A stretch of 64,000 nt of DNA from Bradyrhizobium sp. CCBAU 53421 (GTDB lineage Bacteria; Pseudomonadota; Alphaproteobacteria; Rhizobiales; Xanthobacteraceae), in NCBI RefSeq assembly GCF_015291625.1, contig NZ_CP030047.1, positions 8,922,501 through 8,986,500 on the forward strand, in the 5' to 3' direction. Positions 26,729 through 34,833 of this stretch are shown piece by piece. The translations under genes were made by a program, and so were the position numbers. The notes beneath the pieces were generated by a model. The model saw nothing but the letters and a program-made list of their open reading frames with translations. It made no database searches and was not told the origin of the DNA. The number at the start of each line of letters is the position of its first letter. Position 1 is the stretch's first letter.

Positions 26729-28135
26729 CTAGATGGCGGCGAGCATGATGACGCCGATCGCGCCAAGCGCGGCCCAGCTGGCGCGATCGCGGAGCGCGAA
26801 CATCACGGGATCATCATCGATCAATCCGCGCTGCGCGAACAGCATGACGCGCCCAATCCAGTACATCAGGATCGGACAGCAGACCCAGAGCAGTTGCGGA
26901 TGGCTGTAAAGCGCGCGAACCGTGTCGGACGAGATGTAGAGCGTGAAGATCACGACGGCGTTGAAGCCTGATGCGGCGGCGAGGATCGCGACCATCGACT
27001 TATCTTCGATCCGGTAGCCACGCGCTGCCAGCACGGCGCCGTCCGGTTGGCCGGCGAGCTCGATATGGCGCTTCACCAGCGCCAGCGACATGAAGATGAA
27101 CAGCGAGAACGCCAGCAGCCATTCCGACATCGGCACGCTGATCGCGACCGCGCCGCCGATCACGCGGACGGTGTAAAGCGTCGCCAGCACGACGACGTCG
27201 ACGATCGCGATGCGCTTGAGCCACAGCGAATAGGAGGTGGTCAACGCAAAATAGCCGAGCAGGACACCGCCGAACCCGACCGATATGGACAATGCGATCG
27301 CGAACGCTGTGACCAGCGCCAGGGCCATCGCGGCGGCAGCTTGCGACGCCGCGATAGCGCCGCTTGCGATCGGACGGCTGCGCTTGGCCGGATGGGCGCG
27401 GTCAGCCTCGACGTCGAGAATGTCGTTCAGGATGTAGGCGGCTGACGCACAGAGCGAGAATGCGACCACCGCGAGCAGCGACGTCGCCGCCGATCCCGGC
27501 GCAAATTTATGCGCGGTCAGCAGCGGCACCAGCACGAGCGCGTTCTTGGCATATTGATGCACCCGAAGCAGCTTCAGCCAGCTGCGTACACCGGCCGGCG
27601 CGGGTGCAGCCGGGGCGGATCGCGCGGGGCGCGCCACGCGTGACGCAAAGCCGGGCAGCGTCACCGCCTCACGGCCGATGTAATCGAAGCCCTGCAGGAG
27701 CACGGGCGGCAGGTCTTCGTTCTGTGCCGGCGATCGGGCGTCCGGTGCGGCAGCCCAGGCCGTGAAGACGCCAAGATGCTGGGCAACAGCGCCGACGAAC
27801 GGCTCGGAACAGGTTTCCGAACAGAGATAGACCGGGCGGCCTTCGCCCAGCACCTGCAAGAGGAAAGTCACCGCCTCGTGGTCGAACCGCGCGCGGGACG
27901 GATCGAAGCCCGACGTATCGGCGGGACGCGCAGCCAGTCCGAGGGCAGCGGCAATCGTCGCAGTGACGGCGCGAAAGCGTGCAGTGAGCTCGGCGGCGAT
28001 TTCCACCGGAAAGGAGTTTCCCGGAACCATCACCTCGTCGACATCGACAACGAGCGGACGGCCTTTCGCACGCAGCGGATCGCGAAGGGCGTCGCTGCCG
28101 CCCTCTTCAACCCGATCTGGAACGCTGGCTCGCAT
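26729..28135 (-). CDS. UbiA-family phosphoribosyltransferase with N-terminal HAD-like domain (DPPR synthase-like)
   Basis: The 468-residue protein joins two parts. Residues 1-165 resemble a HAD hydrolase: motif I VVDVDEVMV and motif II VYLCSETCSE are present, but the motif III lysine and motif IV aspartates are not evident (QGFDYIGREAVTL). Residues 185-468 form a UbiA-type membrane prenyltransferase with about eight hydrophobic segments and the metal-binding motif NDILDVEADRAHPAKRSRPIASG. That matches mycobacterial DPPR synthase. The enzyme would attach phosphoribose from PRPP to polyprenyl phosphate. The start at 28135 has GGAAG upstream. It is first in the operon with dprE1 and dprE2. Confidence 0.83.
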   Translation of the reverse strand: MRASVPDRVEEGGSDALRDPLRAKGRPLVVDVDEVMVPGNSFPVEIAAELTARFRAVTATIAAALGLAARPADTSGFDPSRARFDHEAVTFLLQVLGEGRPVYLCSETCSEPFVGAVAQHLGVFTAWAAAPDARSPAQNEDLPPVLLQGFDYIGREAVTLPGFASRVARPARSAPAAPAPAGVRSWLKLLRVHQYAKNALVLVPLLTAHKFAPGSAATSLLAVVAFSLCASAAYILNDILDVEADRAHPAKRSRPIASGAIAASQAAAAMALALVTAFAIALSISVGFGGVLLGYFALTTSYSLWLKRIAIVDVVVLATLYTVRVIGGAVAISVPMSEWLLAFSLFIFMSLALVKRHIELAGQPDGAVLAARGYRIEDKSMVAILAAASGFNAVVIFTLYISSDTVRALYSHPQLLWVCCPILMYWIGRVMLFAQRGLIDDDPVMFALRDRASWAALGAIGVIMLAAI

Positions 28136-28302
28136 GCGCGCGGTCTTCCGGTGGCCCCCTCCCCATTGTCCCGGGCGTTCCCTAATTTCGGGTGAACTGA
28201 GGGGGCGCCCGGCAGACCGTGCCGAATCCCATTGCGCAAACGCCGTCGCGGCTTCGATGAGGGGGCGCCCATGGCGCGCATTGAGCGCAGCCGGGCGGAA
28301 AA

Positions 28303-28379
28303 TGGCGATCCCGGGAAGACTCGAACTTCCGACCTACGGTTTAGGAAACCGTCGCTCTATCCGGCTGAGCTACGGGACC
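28303..28379 (-). tRNA. tRNA-Arg (anticodon CCU)
   Basis: The reverse complement folds as a cloverleaf: acceptor GGTCCCG / CGGGATC, D arm GCTC...GAGC, anticodon arm ACGGT-TTCCTAA-ACCGT giving anticodon CCT, T arm with GTTCGAGTC, discriminator G and an encoded CCA end. The length is 77 bases. It reads the AGG arginine codon, which is rare in GC-rich genomes. Confidence 0.93.
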
Positions 28380-28491
28380 GCGAACCCGCCGCGAAGCATG
28401 CGGGCGTCGCCATCCCATAGCAGAGGAGCCGAGTGATCGCCAGCCCGCGTGCATCGCGCACGCGAAGTTGCGCCGGGTTCGACGCTGCGCG

Positions 28492-29997
28492 TTACGCCAC
28501 CTGCCGGGCCGGATTGGCGGCGGCATTCGCAGCGCCGGTCCGGCGCGCCGGCAGAAACTCGATCGCCTCATCCTTCAGCGAGCCGAAGCGCAGCGTCATG
28601 ATATCGAGCGCATAGTTCTGGTACAGCCGCCACGGCCGGCGCGAGCCCTGTTTGGGGAACCTGGCGGCGGCGCGCTGGATATAGCCCGAGGAGAAATCCA
28701 CCCAGGGCAGTTCGGTCACGGTCGGATCGTTGCGCCGCGGCGTCACTTGCGCGTAGCCATTCGCCTTCATGTGGTTGAGCATGCGGCAGACGTATTGGCA
28801 GGTCAGGTCGCATTTCAGCGTCCAGGATGCGTTGGTATAACCGAAGGCAGCAGCAAGGTTCGGCACGCCCGAATACATCAGCCCCTTGTAGTTCATGGTC
28901 TTCGACAGATCGACCGGCGCGCCGTCGACCTTGATCTCGAGCCCGCCGAGCACCTGCAGATCGAGGCCGGTCGCGGTCACCACCACGTCGGCGTCGAGCG
29001 CATTGCCGCTCTTGAGCTTGATGCCCCCACGCGTGAAGGTCTCGATCTGGTCGGTGACCACGGACGATCCGCCGTCGCGCAACGATTGAAACAGATCGCC
29101 GTTCGGCACCAGGCAGAGCCGCTGATCCCACGGATTGTAGCTCGGCGTGAAATGGGTGGCGACGTCGTAATCGGGGCCGAGCGCATGGCGCACGCCGCCG
29201 AGGATCAGCTTCTTGACGCGCTCCGGATCGCGCTTGCAGAGCCGGTAGAAATACATGCCGAACAGCACGTTCTTCCAGCGCGTGAGGCCGTAGGCGAGTT
29301 TTGCCGGCAGCCGCGCCCGCAGCCAGTTGGCGACCTTGTCCTCGTCCGGCCGCGCCACGACATAGGTCGGCGAACGCTGCAGCATGGTGACGTGGGCGGC
29401 GGTCTTGGCCATTTCCGGCACCAGCGTCACCGCGGTCGCGCCGCTGCCGATCACCACCACCTTCTTGCCGGCGTAGTCGATGTCGTCGGTCCACTTCTGC
29501 GGATGGACGACGCGGCCGGCGAAATCGGCGATGCCCGGGAAGTCCGGCGTATAGCCGTGCTCATATTTGTAGTAGCCGCTGCACATGAACAGGAAGTTGC
29601 AGGTGAGGCGCTCGACCGTCTTCTCCGGCCCGCGCTCGACCTCGACCGTCCATTGCGAGTCGGCCGACGACCAGTCGGCGCGCACGACGCGGTGGTTGAA
29701 GCGGATCTTCTTGTCGATGCCGTACATGCGCGCGGTCTCGCGCACATAATTCAGGATCGACGGGCCGTCGGCGATCGCCTTCGGCTCGGTCCACGGCCGG
29801 AACGAATAGCCGAGCGTATACATGTCGGAGTCGGAGCGGATGCCGGGATAGCGGAACAGGTCCCAGGTCCCGCCGATGCAATCGCGGCCTTCGAGGATGG
29901 CGTAGCTGCGGTCCGGGCAATTGGTCTGCAGATGGTAACCGGCGCCAATGCCCGACAGCCCGGCACCCACGATCAACACGTCGAAATGAGCAGACAT
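28492..29997 (-). CDS. Flavin-containing / Baeyer-Villiger-type monooxygenase
   Basis: The 501-residue protein has the FAD motif GAGLSGIG at residues 11-18, the second dinucleotide motif VVIGSGATAVTL around residue 175 and the fingerprint FAGRVVHPQKWT, matching the FxGxxxHxxxW core of Baeyer-Villiger monooxygenases. The following residue is Thr rather than the usual Pro or Asp. It should insert oxygen into a ketone or oxygenate N or S with NADPH and O2. The ATG at 29997 follows GGGAGGGTCAGGGC. It is divergent from a TetR gene with palindromic sites between them, so it is probably TetR-repressed. Confidence 0.87.
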   Translation of the reverse strand: MSAHFDVLIVGAGLSGIGAGYHLQTNCPDRSYAILEGRDCIGGTWDLFRYPGIRSDSDMYTLGYSFRPWTEPKAIADGPSILNYVRETARMYGIDKKIRFNHRVVRADWSSADSQWTVEVERGPEKTVERLTCNFLFMCSGYYKYEHGYTPDFPGIADFAGRVVHPQKWTDDIDYAGKKVVVIGSGATAVTLVPEMAKTAAHVTMLQRSPTYVVARPDEDKVANWLRARLPAKLAYGLTRWKNVLFGMYFYRLCKRDPERVKKLILGGVRHALGPDYDVATHFTPSYNPWDQRLCLVPNGDLFQSLRDGGSSVVTDQIETFTRGGIKLKSGNALDADVVVTATGLDLQVLGGLEIKVDGAPVDLSKTMNYKGLMYSGVPNLAAAFGYTNASWTLKCDLTCQYVCRMLNHMKANGYAQVTPRRNDPTVTELPWVDFSSGYIQRAAARFPKQGSRRPWRLYQNYALDIMTLRFGSLKDEAIEFLPARRTGAANAAANPARQVA

Positions 29998-30021
29998 GCC
30001 CTGACCCTCCCGCGGCACAAT

Positions 30022-30072
30022 TGACAATCTATGTTGTCAGATAACTTGACATCTGACAATGGCTCATGTCAA
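30022..30072. promoter_or_regulatory. Candidate TetR operator region with repeated TTGACA/TGTCAA half-sites
   Basis: Perfect inverted repeats overlap here: TGACAA-N6-TTGTCA (30022-30039), TGTCA-N7-TGACA (30035-30051) and TTGACAT-N13-ATGTCAA (30046-30072). They lie between the divergent monooxygenase and TetR genes. The annotated TetR start (30059) falls inside, so a later start is worth testing. Confidence 0.6.
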
Positions 30073-30721
30073 TACACTTTTCATGGCAAGCAGCCGGAAA
30101 GCCCGCCTCTATGGCGGTATGGACGCCGAGGAACGCCGCACCGAGCGGCGGCTGAAGCTGATCGATGCGGCGATCGAGGTCTATGGCGAGGTCGGCTATC
30201 GCGGCGCGACGGTGAAGGCGATCTGCGAGGCGGCGGAGCTGACGGAGCGCTATTTCTACGAATCCTTCGTCAACAGCGAAGCGCTGCTGATCGCGGCCTA
30301 CAACCATGTCGTCGGCCATCTGCACGAGGAGATGACGGCGGCCGCGGCGGCCGCCGGGGACGATGCCGAGATGAGGCTGCGCGCTGTGCTGACGCTGTAT
30401 TTCACAAGGCTGAAGGAGCATCCGAAGCCCGCGCGGGTCTTCCTGCTCGAGATTTCCGGCATCAGCCCGGCAGTCGATGCCGTCAAGCTCGACGCCCTAC
30501 GCGTCTTCAGCGACATCCTGGTGCCGCCGACATCAGATCCGAAACACAGTGACAAAGGCGGGACGGCGACGCTGCTGTCGAACGGCATGGTCGGCGCGGT
30601 CATCTCGATCGCGCTGCGCTGGGTATCCAGGCAATATCCGCAGCCCGTTGCAGACGTCGTCGCGATCGCCGCCAGCTTCTGCCGCGTGGCGCTGACCGAG
30701 GCCGATCACCGGCAGGATTGA
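30059..30721 (+). CDS. TetR-family transcriptional regulator
   Basis: The 220-residue product has the TetR helix-turn-helix at about residues 22-70 (RRTERRLKLIDAAIEVYGEVGYRGATVKAICEAAELTERYFYESF) and a helical ligand domain behind it. It is divergent from the Baeyer-Villiger-type monooxygenase and probably controls it and itself. Possible starts are 30059, 30083 and 30119 (MDAEERR). The first lies within the palindromic operator cluster, and the later ones would remove only non-conserved residues. The ligand is unknown. Confidence 0.87.
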   Translation: MAHVNTLFMASSRKARLYGGMDAEERRTERRLKLIDAAIEVYGEVGYRGATVKAICEAAELTERYFYESFVNSEALLIAAYNHVVGHLHEEMTAAAAAAGDDAEMRLRAVLTLYFTRLKEHPKPARVFLLEISGISPAVDAVKLDALRVFSDILVPPTSDPKHSDKGGTATLLSNGMVGAVISIALRWVSRQYPQPVADVVAIAASFCRVALTEADHRQD

Positions 30722-30938
30722 CGCTTTTTGCAGCAGCGGGGTCTTGGCCGGCCAGCCGGCCCCGCCGATTTTCGATCATGTTTGGCTGGGGTTTGCGGGC
30801 CCGCCGCCGGCTGCGCCGTCGATTTCACTTGCATGTCGGGCAGCGCGGGTTTTCTTATGCACGGTACCGGGCGAAAATAGGCGCGACCTGTTTCGCTCTA
30901 CGAAACAACCGAACTCTGCATAGGGCGGAGCTGAACCT

Positions 30939-32036
30939 TTGGTCGACGTGCACAGGCTGGACGATGTGACCGCGCGCGTTGGCGACGTGGTTCTCGATCC
31001 CGCGACCTGGCCGTCCTTCATGGACGAGGTCTGCGCGGCCATCGGCGCGACCGGAGCTGCGATGCTTCAGAGCGATATCCGCACCGAAGACATTCCGCGC
31101 TCGGAATCGATCAGCGACTATTTCACCAAGACCTATTTCCCGCACAATCTTCATCTGACCGACATCCGCGCGGCACGCGGCGTGCCGCTGATGCAGGCCG
31201 GGGTCAATGTCATCACCGATGCGGACCTGTTCGAGTCCGAAGCCGAGATGCTGCGCGATCCGCTTTACGCGACGCTCGGCGCATTCGGGCTGAAATGGTT
31301 TGCCGCGATCGGCTTCCACGCCGGCCCGGCATTGTGGGCACTGAGCATCCAGCGCTCACCGAAGGAAGGCATGTTCGACGCCGATGAGGTCAAGGCGCTT
31401 TCGCGCGTGTCGGCGCGGCTGACCGAAGCCGCGACGCTGTCCACCGTCGTGGGCCGCTCCGCGATCGCGGGCATCACCAGTGCGCTCGACCTGATCCAGG
31501 TCGCGGCGATTGCCGTCGGCCGCTTCGGCGCGGTCATGGGTATGAACGCCCACGCGGAAGCCTGCCTCGGCCACGACCTTGCGATCCGCAACAACCGCCT
31601 CACCTTGCTCGACCGTCAGGCCAATGCCGATCTGACCAGGCTGATCGATCTGTTGGCCCACAGCTCGGACCTGCACCCGCTCCCGACAGCGCCAATCGTG
31701 GTGCGCAGGATCGACAAGCGGCCGATCGTGATCCAGATGCAGCCGGTGCCTCCTGCCGCGCGCTCACCGTTCCTGGGCGCGCGCGCGATCCTGCTGATCC
31801 GCGATCTCGAAGGCAACGCCGCCTTCGATCAGGCGCTGCTGGCGGCGACGTTCGAGTTGACGCCGGCGCAGGCGCGCCTTGCCACACGGCTTGCGCGCGG
31901 CGATTCGGTCGAGGCGGCAGCACAGGAAGCCGGCATCGCCCTTGCAACCGCGCGCAATCAGCTCAAGACGATCTTCCAGAAGACCGGCACGCACCGGCAG
32001 GCGGAACTCGTGGCATTGCTGCATCGGGTCAAGTGA
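30939..32036 (+). CDS. LuxR-type helix-turn-helix regulator
   Basis: The 365-residue protein starts at TTG 30939, eight bases after GGAG. The first 200 residues show no domain I can name. The C-terminal 60 residues form a LuxR/GerE-like helix-turn-helix: FELTPAQARLATRLARGDSVEAAAQEAGIALATARNQLKTIFQKTGTHRQAELVALL. There is no receiver or autoinducer-binding motif, so the signal is unknown. It stands alone between the TetR gene and an exported protein gene. Large regulators of this layout are frequent in Bradyrhizobium. Confidence 0.83.
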   Translation: MVDVHRLDDVTARVGDVVLDPATWPSFMDEVCAAIGATGAAMLQSDIRTEDIPRSESISDYFTKTYFPHNLHLTDIRAARGVPLMQAGVNVITDADLFESEAEMLRDPLYATLGAFGLKWFAAIGFHAGPALWALSIQRSPKEGMFDADEVKALSRVSARLTEAATLSTVVGRSAIAGITSALDLIQVAAIAVGRFGAVMGMNAHAEACLGHDLAIRNNRLTLLDRQANADLTRLIDLLAHSSDLHPLPTAPIVVRRIDKRPIVIQMQPVPPAARSPFLGARAILLIRDLEGNAAFDQALLAATFELTPAQARLATRLARGDSVEAAAQEAGIALATARNQLKTIFQKTGTHRQAELVALLHRVK

Positions 32037-32243
32037 GCGATTCGAGACGAATTGTTCCAATTTCCGGCGCGCCGCTACGACAAGAATTCTTGAAATGTTG
32101 CAATTGCATACGGCAGTTATTTGGGCAGGCCAAACGGCTGGTCTGCGACTTAAATGGTCAGGGAAATCGTCGGGTTCCAGGGTGACAAGCGTCACTAAAA
32201 TGGCGACAATCTGGTTACTCTGTGTCGTTCGGATTTGGTTGCA

Positions 32244-32909
32244 ATGTCCGTGATGCCCTCACGATCATCGACGTTGGCTGTTGCCGGCTTCGTCGCCGCG
32301 TTCGCGCTGGTGCCGATGACCGCGCATGCGCAATGGTGGCGCAGCGCGCCGAAGGACTTTGAGGATTGCGCCGACCTCGCCGAGAAGGCGAAGTCCAAGG
32401 AAGACAGGACCGCGCAACTCGCCGACTGCAATGCGAAGTTCGCGGGACGCCGCAAGCCCGGCGGCGGCTACACCTATTACGACTTCATGCAGGACCGCAG
32501 CTTCGACATCGCCGGCCCCAATCCGACGCCGGACGAGCAGAAGAAGATCGACCAGGAATATACCGGCTATCTCGAGAAGGAGCGCCGTTCGAGTATCGTC
32601 GCGGCGTTCAATGCCAAGCAGCTCGAGCGGCAGGAAACACAGCCGGCGCGACCGCCGCAGATCCAGCAGGCGGCGCTGCACAGCGAGCCGACGCGCAGCG
32701 AGACTGCGAAAGTCCCCGTGCCAGCCACACGCCCGGTCAAGCCGCGGGTTGCTGCTGCTCCTCTTCCCAGGGTGCGGCCGCAAGCGGCGAATTGCGTGAA
32801 GGGTACATTCTCATGCGAATGGCCGCGGCTTTCCGAAGGATTGGACGGCCTGAAGAAGCTGTTCACGCCGGCATCGCCATCGCCGACCAAGCTCGCGAAG
32901 CGAAACTGA
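32244..32909 (+). CDS. Exported protein of unknown function
   Basis: The 221-residue product has a signal peptide (STLAVAGFVAAFALVPMTAHA) with predicted cleavage after AHA. The mature part is charged, contains CADLAEKAKSKEDRTAQLADC (possible disulfide), a low-complexity middle rich in Pro/Ala/Arg, and ends with a short CVKGTFSCEWP cysteine pair. I do not recognise a domain. Other starts are TTG 32235 and ATG 32253. It is probably periplasmic or surface-associated. The inverted repeat GTGAC-AAGC-GTCAC at 32182-32195 lies 49 bases before the start. Confidence 0.7.
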   Translation: MSVMPSRSSTLAVAGFVAAFALVPMTAHAQWWRSAPKDFEDCADLAEKAKSKEDRTAQLADCNAKFAGRRKPGGGYTYYDFMQDRSFDIAGPNPTPDEQKKIDQEYTGYLEKERRSSIVAAFNAKQLERQETQPARPPQIQQAALHSEPTRSETAKVPVPATRPVKPRVAAAPLPRVRPQAANCVKGTFSCEWPRLSEGLDGLKKLFTPASPSPTKLAKRN

Positions 32910-32920
32910 CGGCTCGCTTA

Positions 32921-32958
32921 ATCATTCCGGGGCCCGCGCAGCGAGAACCCGGAATGAC
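32921..32958. repeat. Short palindromic repeat (ATTCCGGG family)
   Basis: ATCATTCCGGGGCCCGCG and the inverted CCCGGAATGAC end form a hairpin of a type that also makes the arms of the element at 50053-50130. It lies between convergent genes. Confidence 0.65.
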
Positions 32959-32967
32959 ACCGCAGGC

Positions 32968-33390
32968 TCAATCGGTAATCACCATCGCCCAGAACCTGCG
33001 GTACGGCGACTTCGGATTGTCGACGTAAGCCACACCCACGCGCTTGGCGCCCGGCATCAAGAGGTTCTCGCGATGCCCCGCCGAGTTCTCCCACTGTTTC
33101 AGCATCTCGGCAAAGGCGATGAAGCCGGCGCCGATATTTTCCGCGGCACGCTGCTTCTTCAGCGGGGCGATGCGGGTGAAGAAGCTGCCGCCCGCGGAGT
33201 GGCTGACCGATCCGGTCACCGACATCGCCTGCGCCTGCTGCAGCGCCATCGCATTCAGCTTCGCGTCGAGCTTCACCGCAGGCATATGGTTGGCGCGCCG
33301 GTAGGCACTGATCGAACCGGCATAGTCGGCGGCGCTTGCGGTCACGGTGACGACGAGCACAAAGGCGAGCGCGAGGAACAGCAGCTTCAT
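32968..33390 (-). CDS. CAP-domain (SCP/PR1-like) secreted protein
   Basis: The 140-residue precursor has a signal peptide (MKLLFLALAFVLVVTVTASA) followed by a CAP domain. Typical pieces are YRRANHMPAVKLDAKLNAMALQQAQAM, GSVSHSAGG, AENIGAGFIAFAEMLKQWENSAGHRENLLMPGAKRVGVAYV. These correspond to the conserved H, E and GHxxN/LL pattern of CAP proteins. It is exported, with function generally unknown in bacteria (lipid binding or proteolysis have been proposed for relatives). The start at 33390 replaces a longer upstream frame. Confidence 0.85.
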   Translation of the reverse strand: MKLLFLALAFVLVVTVTASAADYAGSISAYRRANHMPAVKLDAKLNAMALQQAQAMSVTGSVSHSAGGSFFTRIAPLKKQRAAENIGAGFIAFAEMLKQWENSAGHRENLLMPGAKRVGVAYVDNPKSPYRRFWAMVITD

Positions 33391-33412
33391 CCGAGGTCTT
33401 CTCTGCAATGGA

Positions 33413-33619
33413 TCAGTGCGCGCGATCGCGCTTGTGGTGTCGGTGCCTGACCGGCTTGTGCGCTGGCCTCGCCGATTGGCTCGATGCCGCAGCCGCCGCG
33501 CGCTGCTCCTGCAAACGCGCGTCATAGCCCGGCGAAGGTGTCACGGTCGGCGGCGCGGCGCGAACCGGGCCGGAGCCAAGCGCAACAAGCGTGAGCAGCA
33601 TGATGCAGGATCGTGTCAT
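33413..33619 (-). CDS. Small exported His/Arg-rich protein
   Basis: The 68-residue product has a signal peptide (MTRSCIMLLTLVALGSGPVRA) and a mature part of about 47 residues. The C-terminus is His/Arg-rich (HKPVRHRHHKRDRAH). The ATG at 33619 has GGGAGGTGAGGTC in front, a strong ribosome-binding site. This short gene sits inside a longer open frame in the same phase, so it is easily missed. The histidine tail could bind metal or nucleic acid, which is unproven. Confidence 0.7.
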   Translation of the reverse strand: MTRSCIMLLTLVALGSGPVRAAPPTVTPSPGYDARLQEQRAAAAASSQSARPAHKPVRHRHHKRDRAH

Positions 33620-33675
33620 GACCTCACCTCCCTGGTTATCCGAACGACAGGACAAACGATCGTCGGCGCTCATGG

Positions 33676-34683
33676 TCAACGGCCATCGCGAATCTGTTCG
33701 GGCGTCAGCCCCGGCGAGCCCTTGCCGTCGGCCTCCGCCTTCCGGATCAGTTCGATGACCCGGCGCGACAGCGGAGCCGCGAGCCCGCGGCGATCCGCGA
33801 TCGCGGTGATCACGCCCTGCAGATAGTCGATCTCGGTGCGCCGGCCACGCTGCAGATCTTCCCACATCGAGGAGCGCGCTTCGGGATCGATCTTCATGGT
33901 GCGGCCGAGCAGCATGTCGAACAGCGCGTCCGGCAGCCGCAACAATGGCGGCATCCAGCTCGAAGGCAGCGGCGTCGGCGACACCGACACGATCCCTTCG
34001 GCGCGAATCGCGGCCAGCCCCTCGACCATCTGGTCGGCGAACAATCGTCGCCAGCCGCGCTGTGCGAGCTGCTGCCGCAGCGGAATGTTGGACAGCGCAT
34101 TGAGCGCATTGTTGAGGTTGACGATCAGCTTGCCCCACTGCACGCCATCGATATTGGCGGTGCTGCCGACCGCAAGACCCGGCACCGACAGAAGCGCCGC
34201 GGTGCCGGCATCATCCTGCGCGATCACGATGTCGCCCGAGGTCGAGCGATGGAAGCGGCCGTCGCCGAGCGCAACCACATTGAACGGCACCATGCCGCCG
34301 AGCACCTTGCGGCCCGGCAGGCGGTCGCGCAGCAGCGGCACATTGCCGACGCCATTCTGCAGGCTGATCACCGCGGCGTCGGCAGGTGTGTGGCGCGCGA
34401 TCAGTTCGGCGATCTCACCAGTATCGGCGCTCTTCACCGTCACCAGCACCGTCTGCACATCGCGCAGGATCGACGGATCGTCGGACAGAATGAGCCGGTC
34501 CGCGGATACCATCCGCTCCGAGCCGTCGAAACTGCTGACCCGCAAGCCGTTGCTCGCGATCTCCTGGATCAGCCGCGGCCGCGCCAGCAGCGCGACGCGG
34601 CGGCCGGACGCAGCCAGCATGCCGCCGACGAAGCAACCGATGCTTCCGGCGCCCGCAATACCGATCGACCGATCCTTGTTCAT
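33676..34683 (-). CDS. 2-dehydropantoate 2-reductase family protein (PanE-like), paralogue 2
   Basis: The 335-residue protein has the Rossmann motif GIAGAGSIGCFVGGMLAASG at residues 8-27, the segment SLQNGVGN that marks the family, the lysine stretch VQWGKLIVNLNNALNALSN and the C-terminal SSMWEDLQRGRRTEIDYLQG. Those match ketopantoate reductases better than the first paralogue does. It would reduce 2-dehydropantoate to pantoate with NADPH if it is PanE. It lies outside any pan cluster. Confidence 0.85.
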   Translation of the reverse strand: MNKDRSIGIAGAGSIGCFVGGMLAASGRRVALLARPRLIQEIASNGLRVSSFDGSERMVSADRLILSDDPSILRDVQTVLVTVKSADTGEIAELIARHTPADAAVISLQNGVGNVPLLRDRLPGRKVLGGMVPFNVVALGDGRFHRSTSGDIVIAQDDAGTAALLSVPGLAVGSTANIDGVQWGKLIVNLNNALNALSNIPLRQQLAQRGWRRLFADQMVEGLAAIRAEGIVSVSPTPLPSSWMPPLLRLPDALFDMLLGRTMKIDPEARSSMWEDLQRGRRTEIDYLQGVITAIADRRGLAAPLSRRVIELIRKAEADGKGSPGLTPEQIRDGR

Positions 34684-34833
34684 CTCGCTAAACGCCCGTT
34701 CATCAAAAGCTCGATAGCAGACCTTGGGTTGCCTGCCTATTTCGATGCACCGTCGCGGGTGGCCCCGCCTTGTAACCGTCATGGGCCGAAGCTATGTTTC
34801 CCGCTCGGGGCACGGTTGCGGCAGGAGACGATC

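Noticed and set aside
28232..28420. Open frame across the tRNA locus
   Set aside because: It overlaps the tRNA-Arg gene and has no ribosome-binding site or homology.
30743..30756. GGCCGG-CC-type palindrome after the TetR gene as a terminator
   Set aside because: It is short and lacks a T-run; not convincing.
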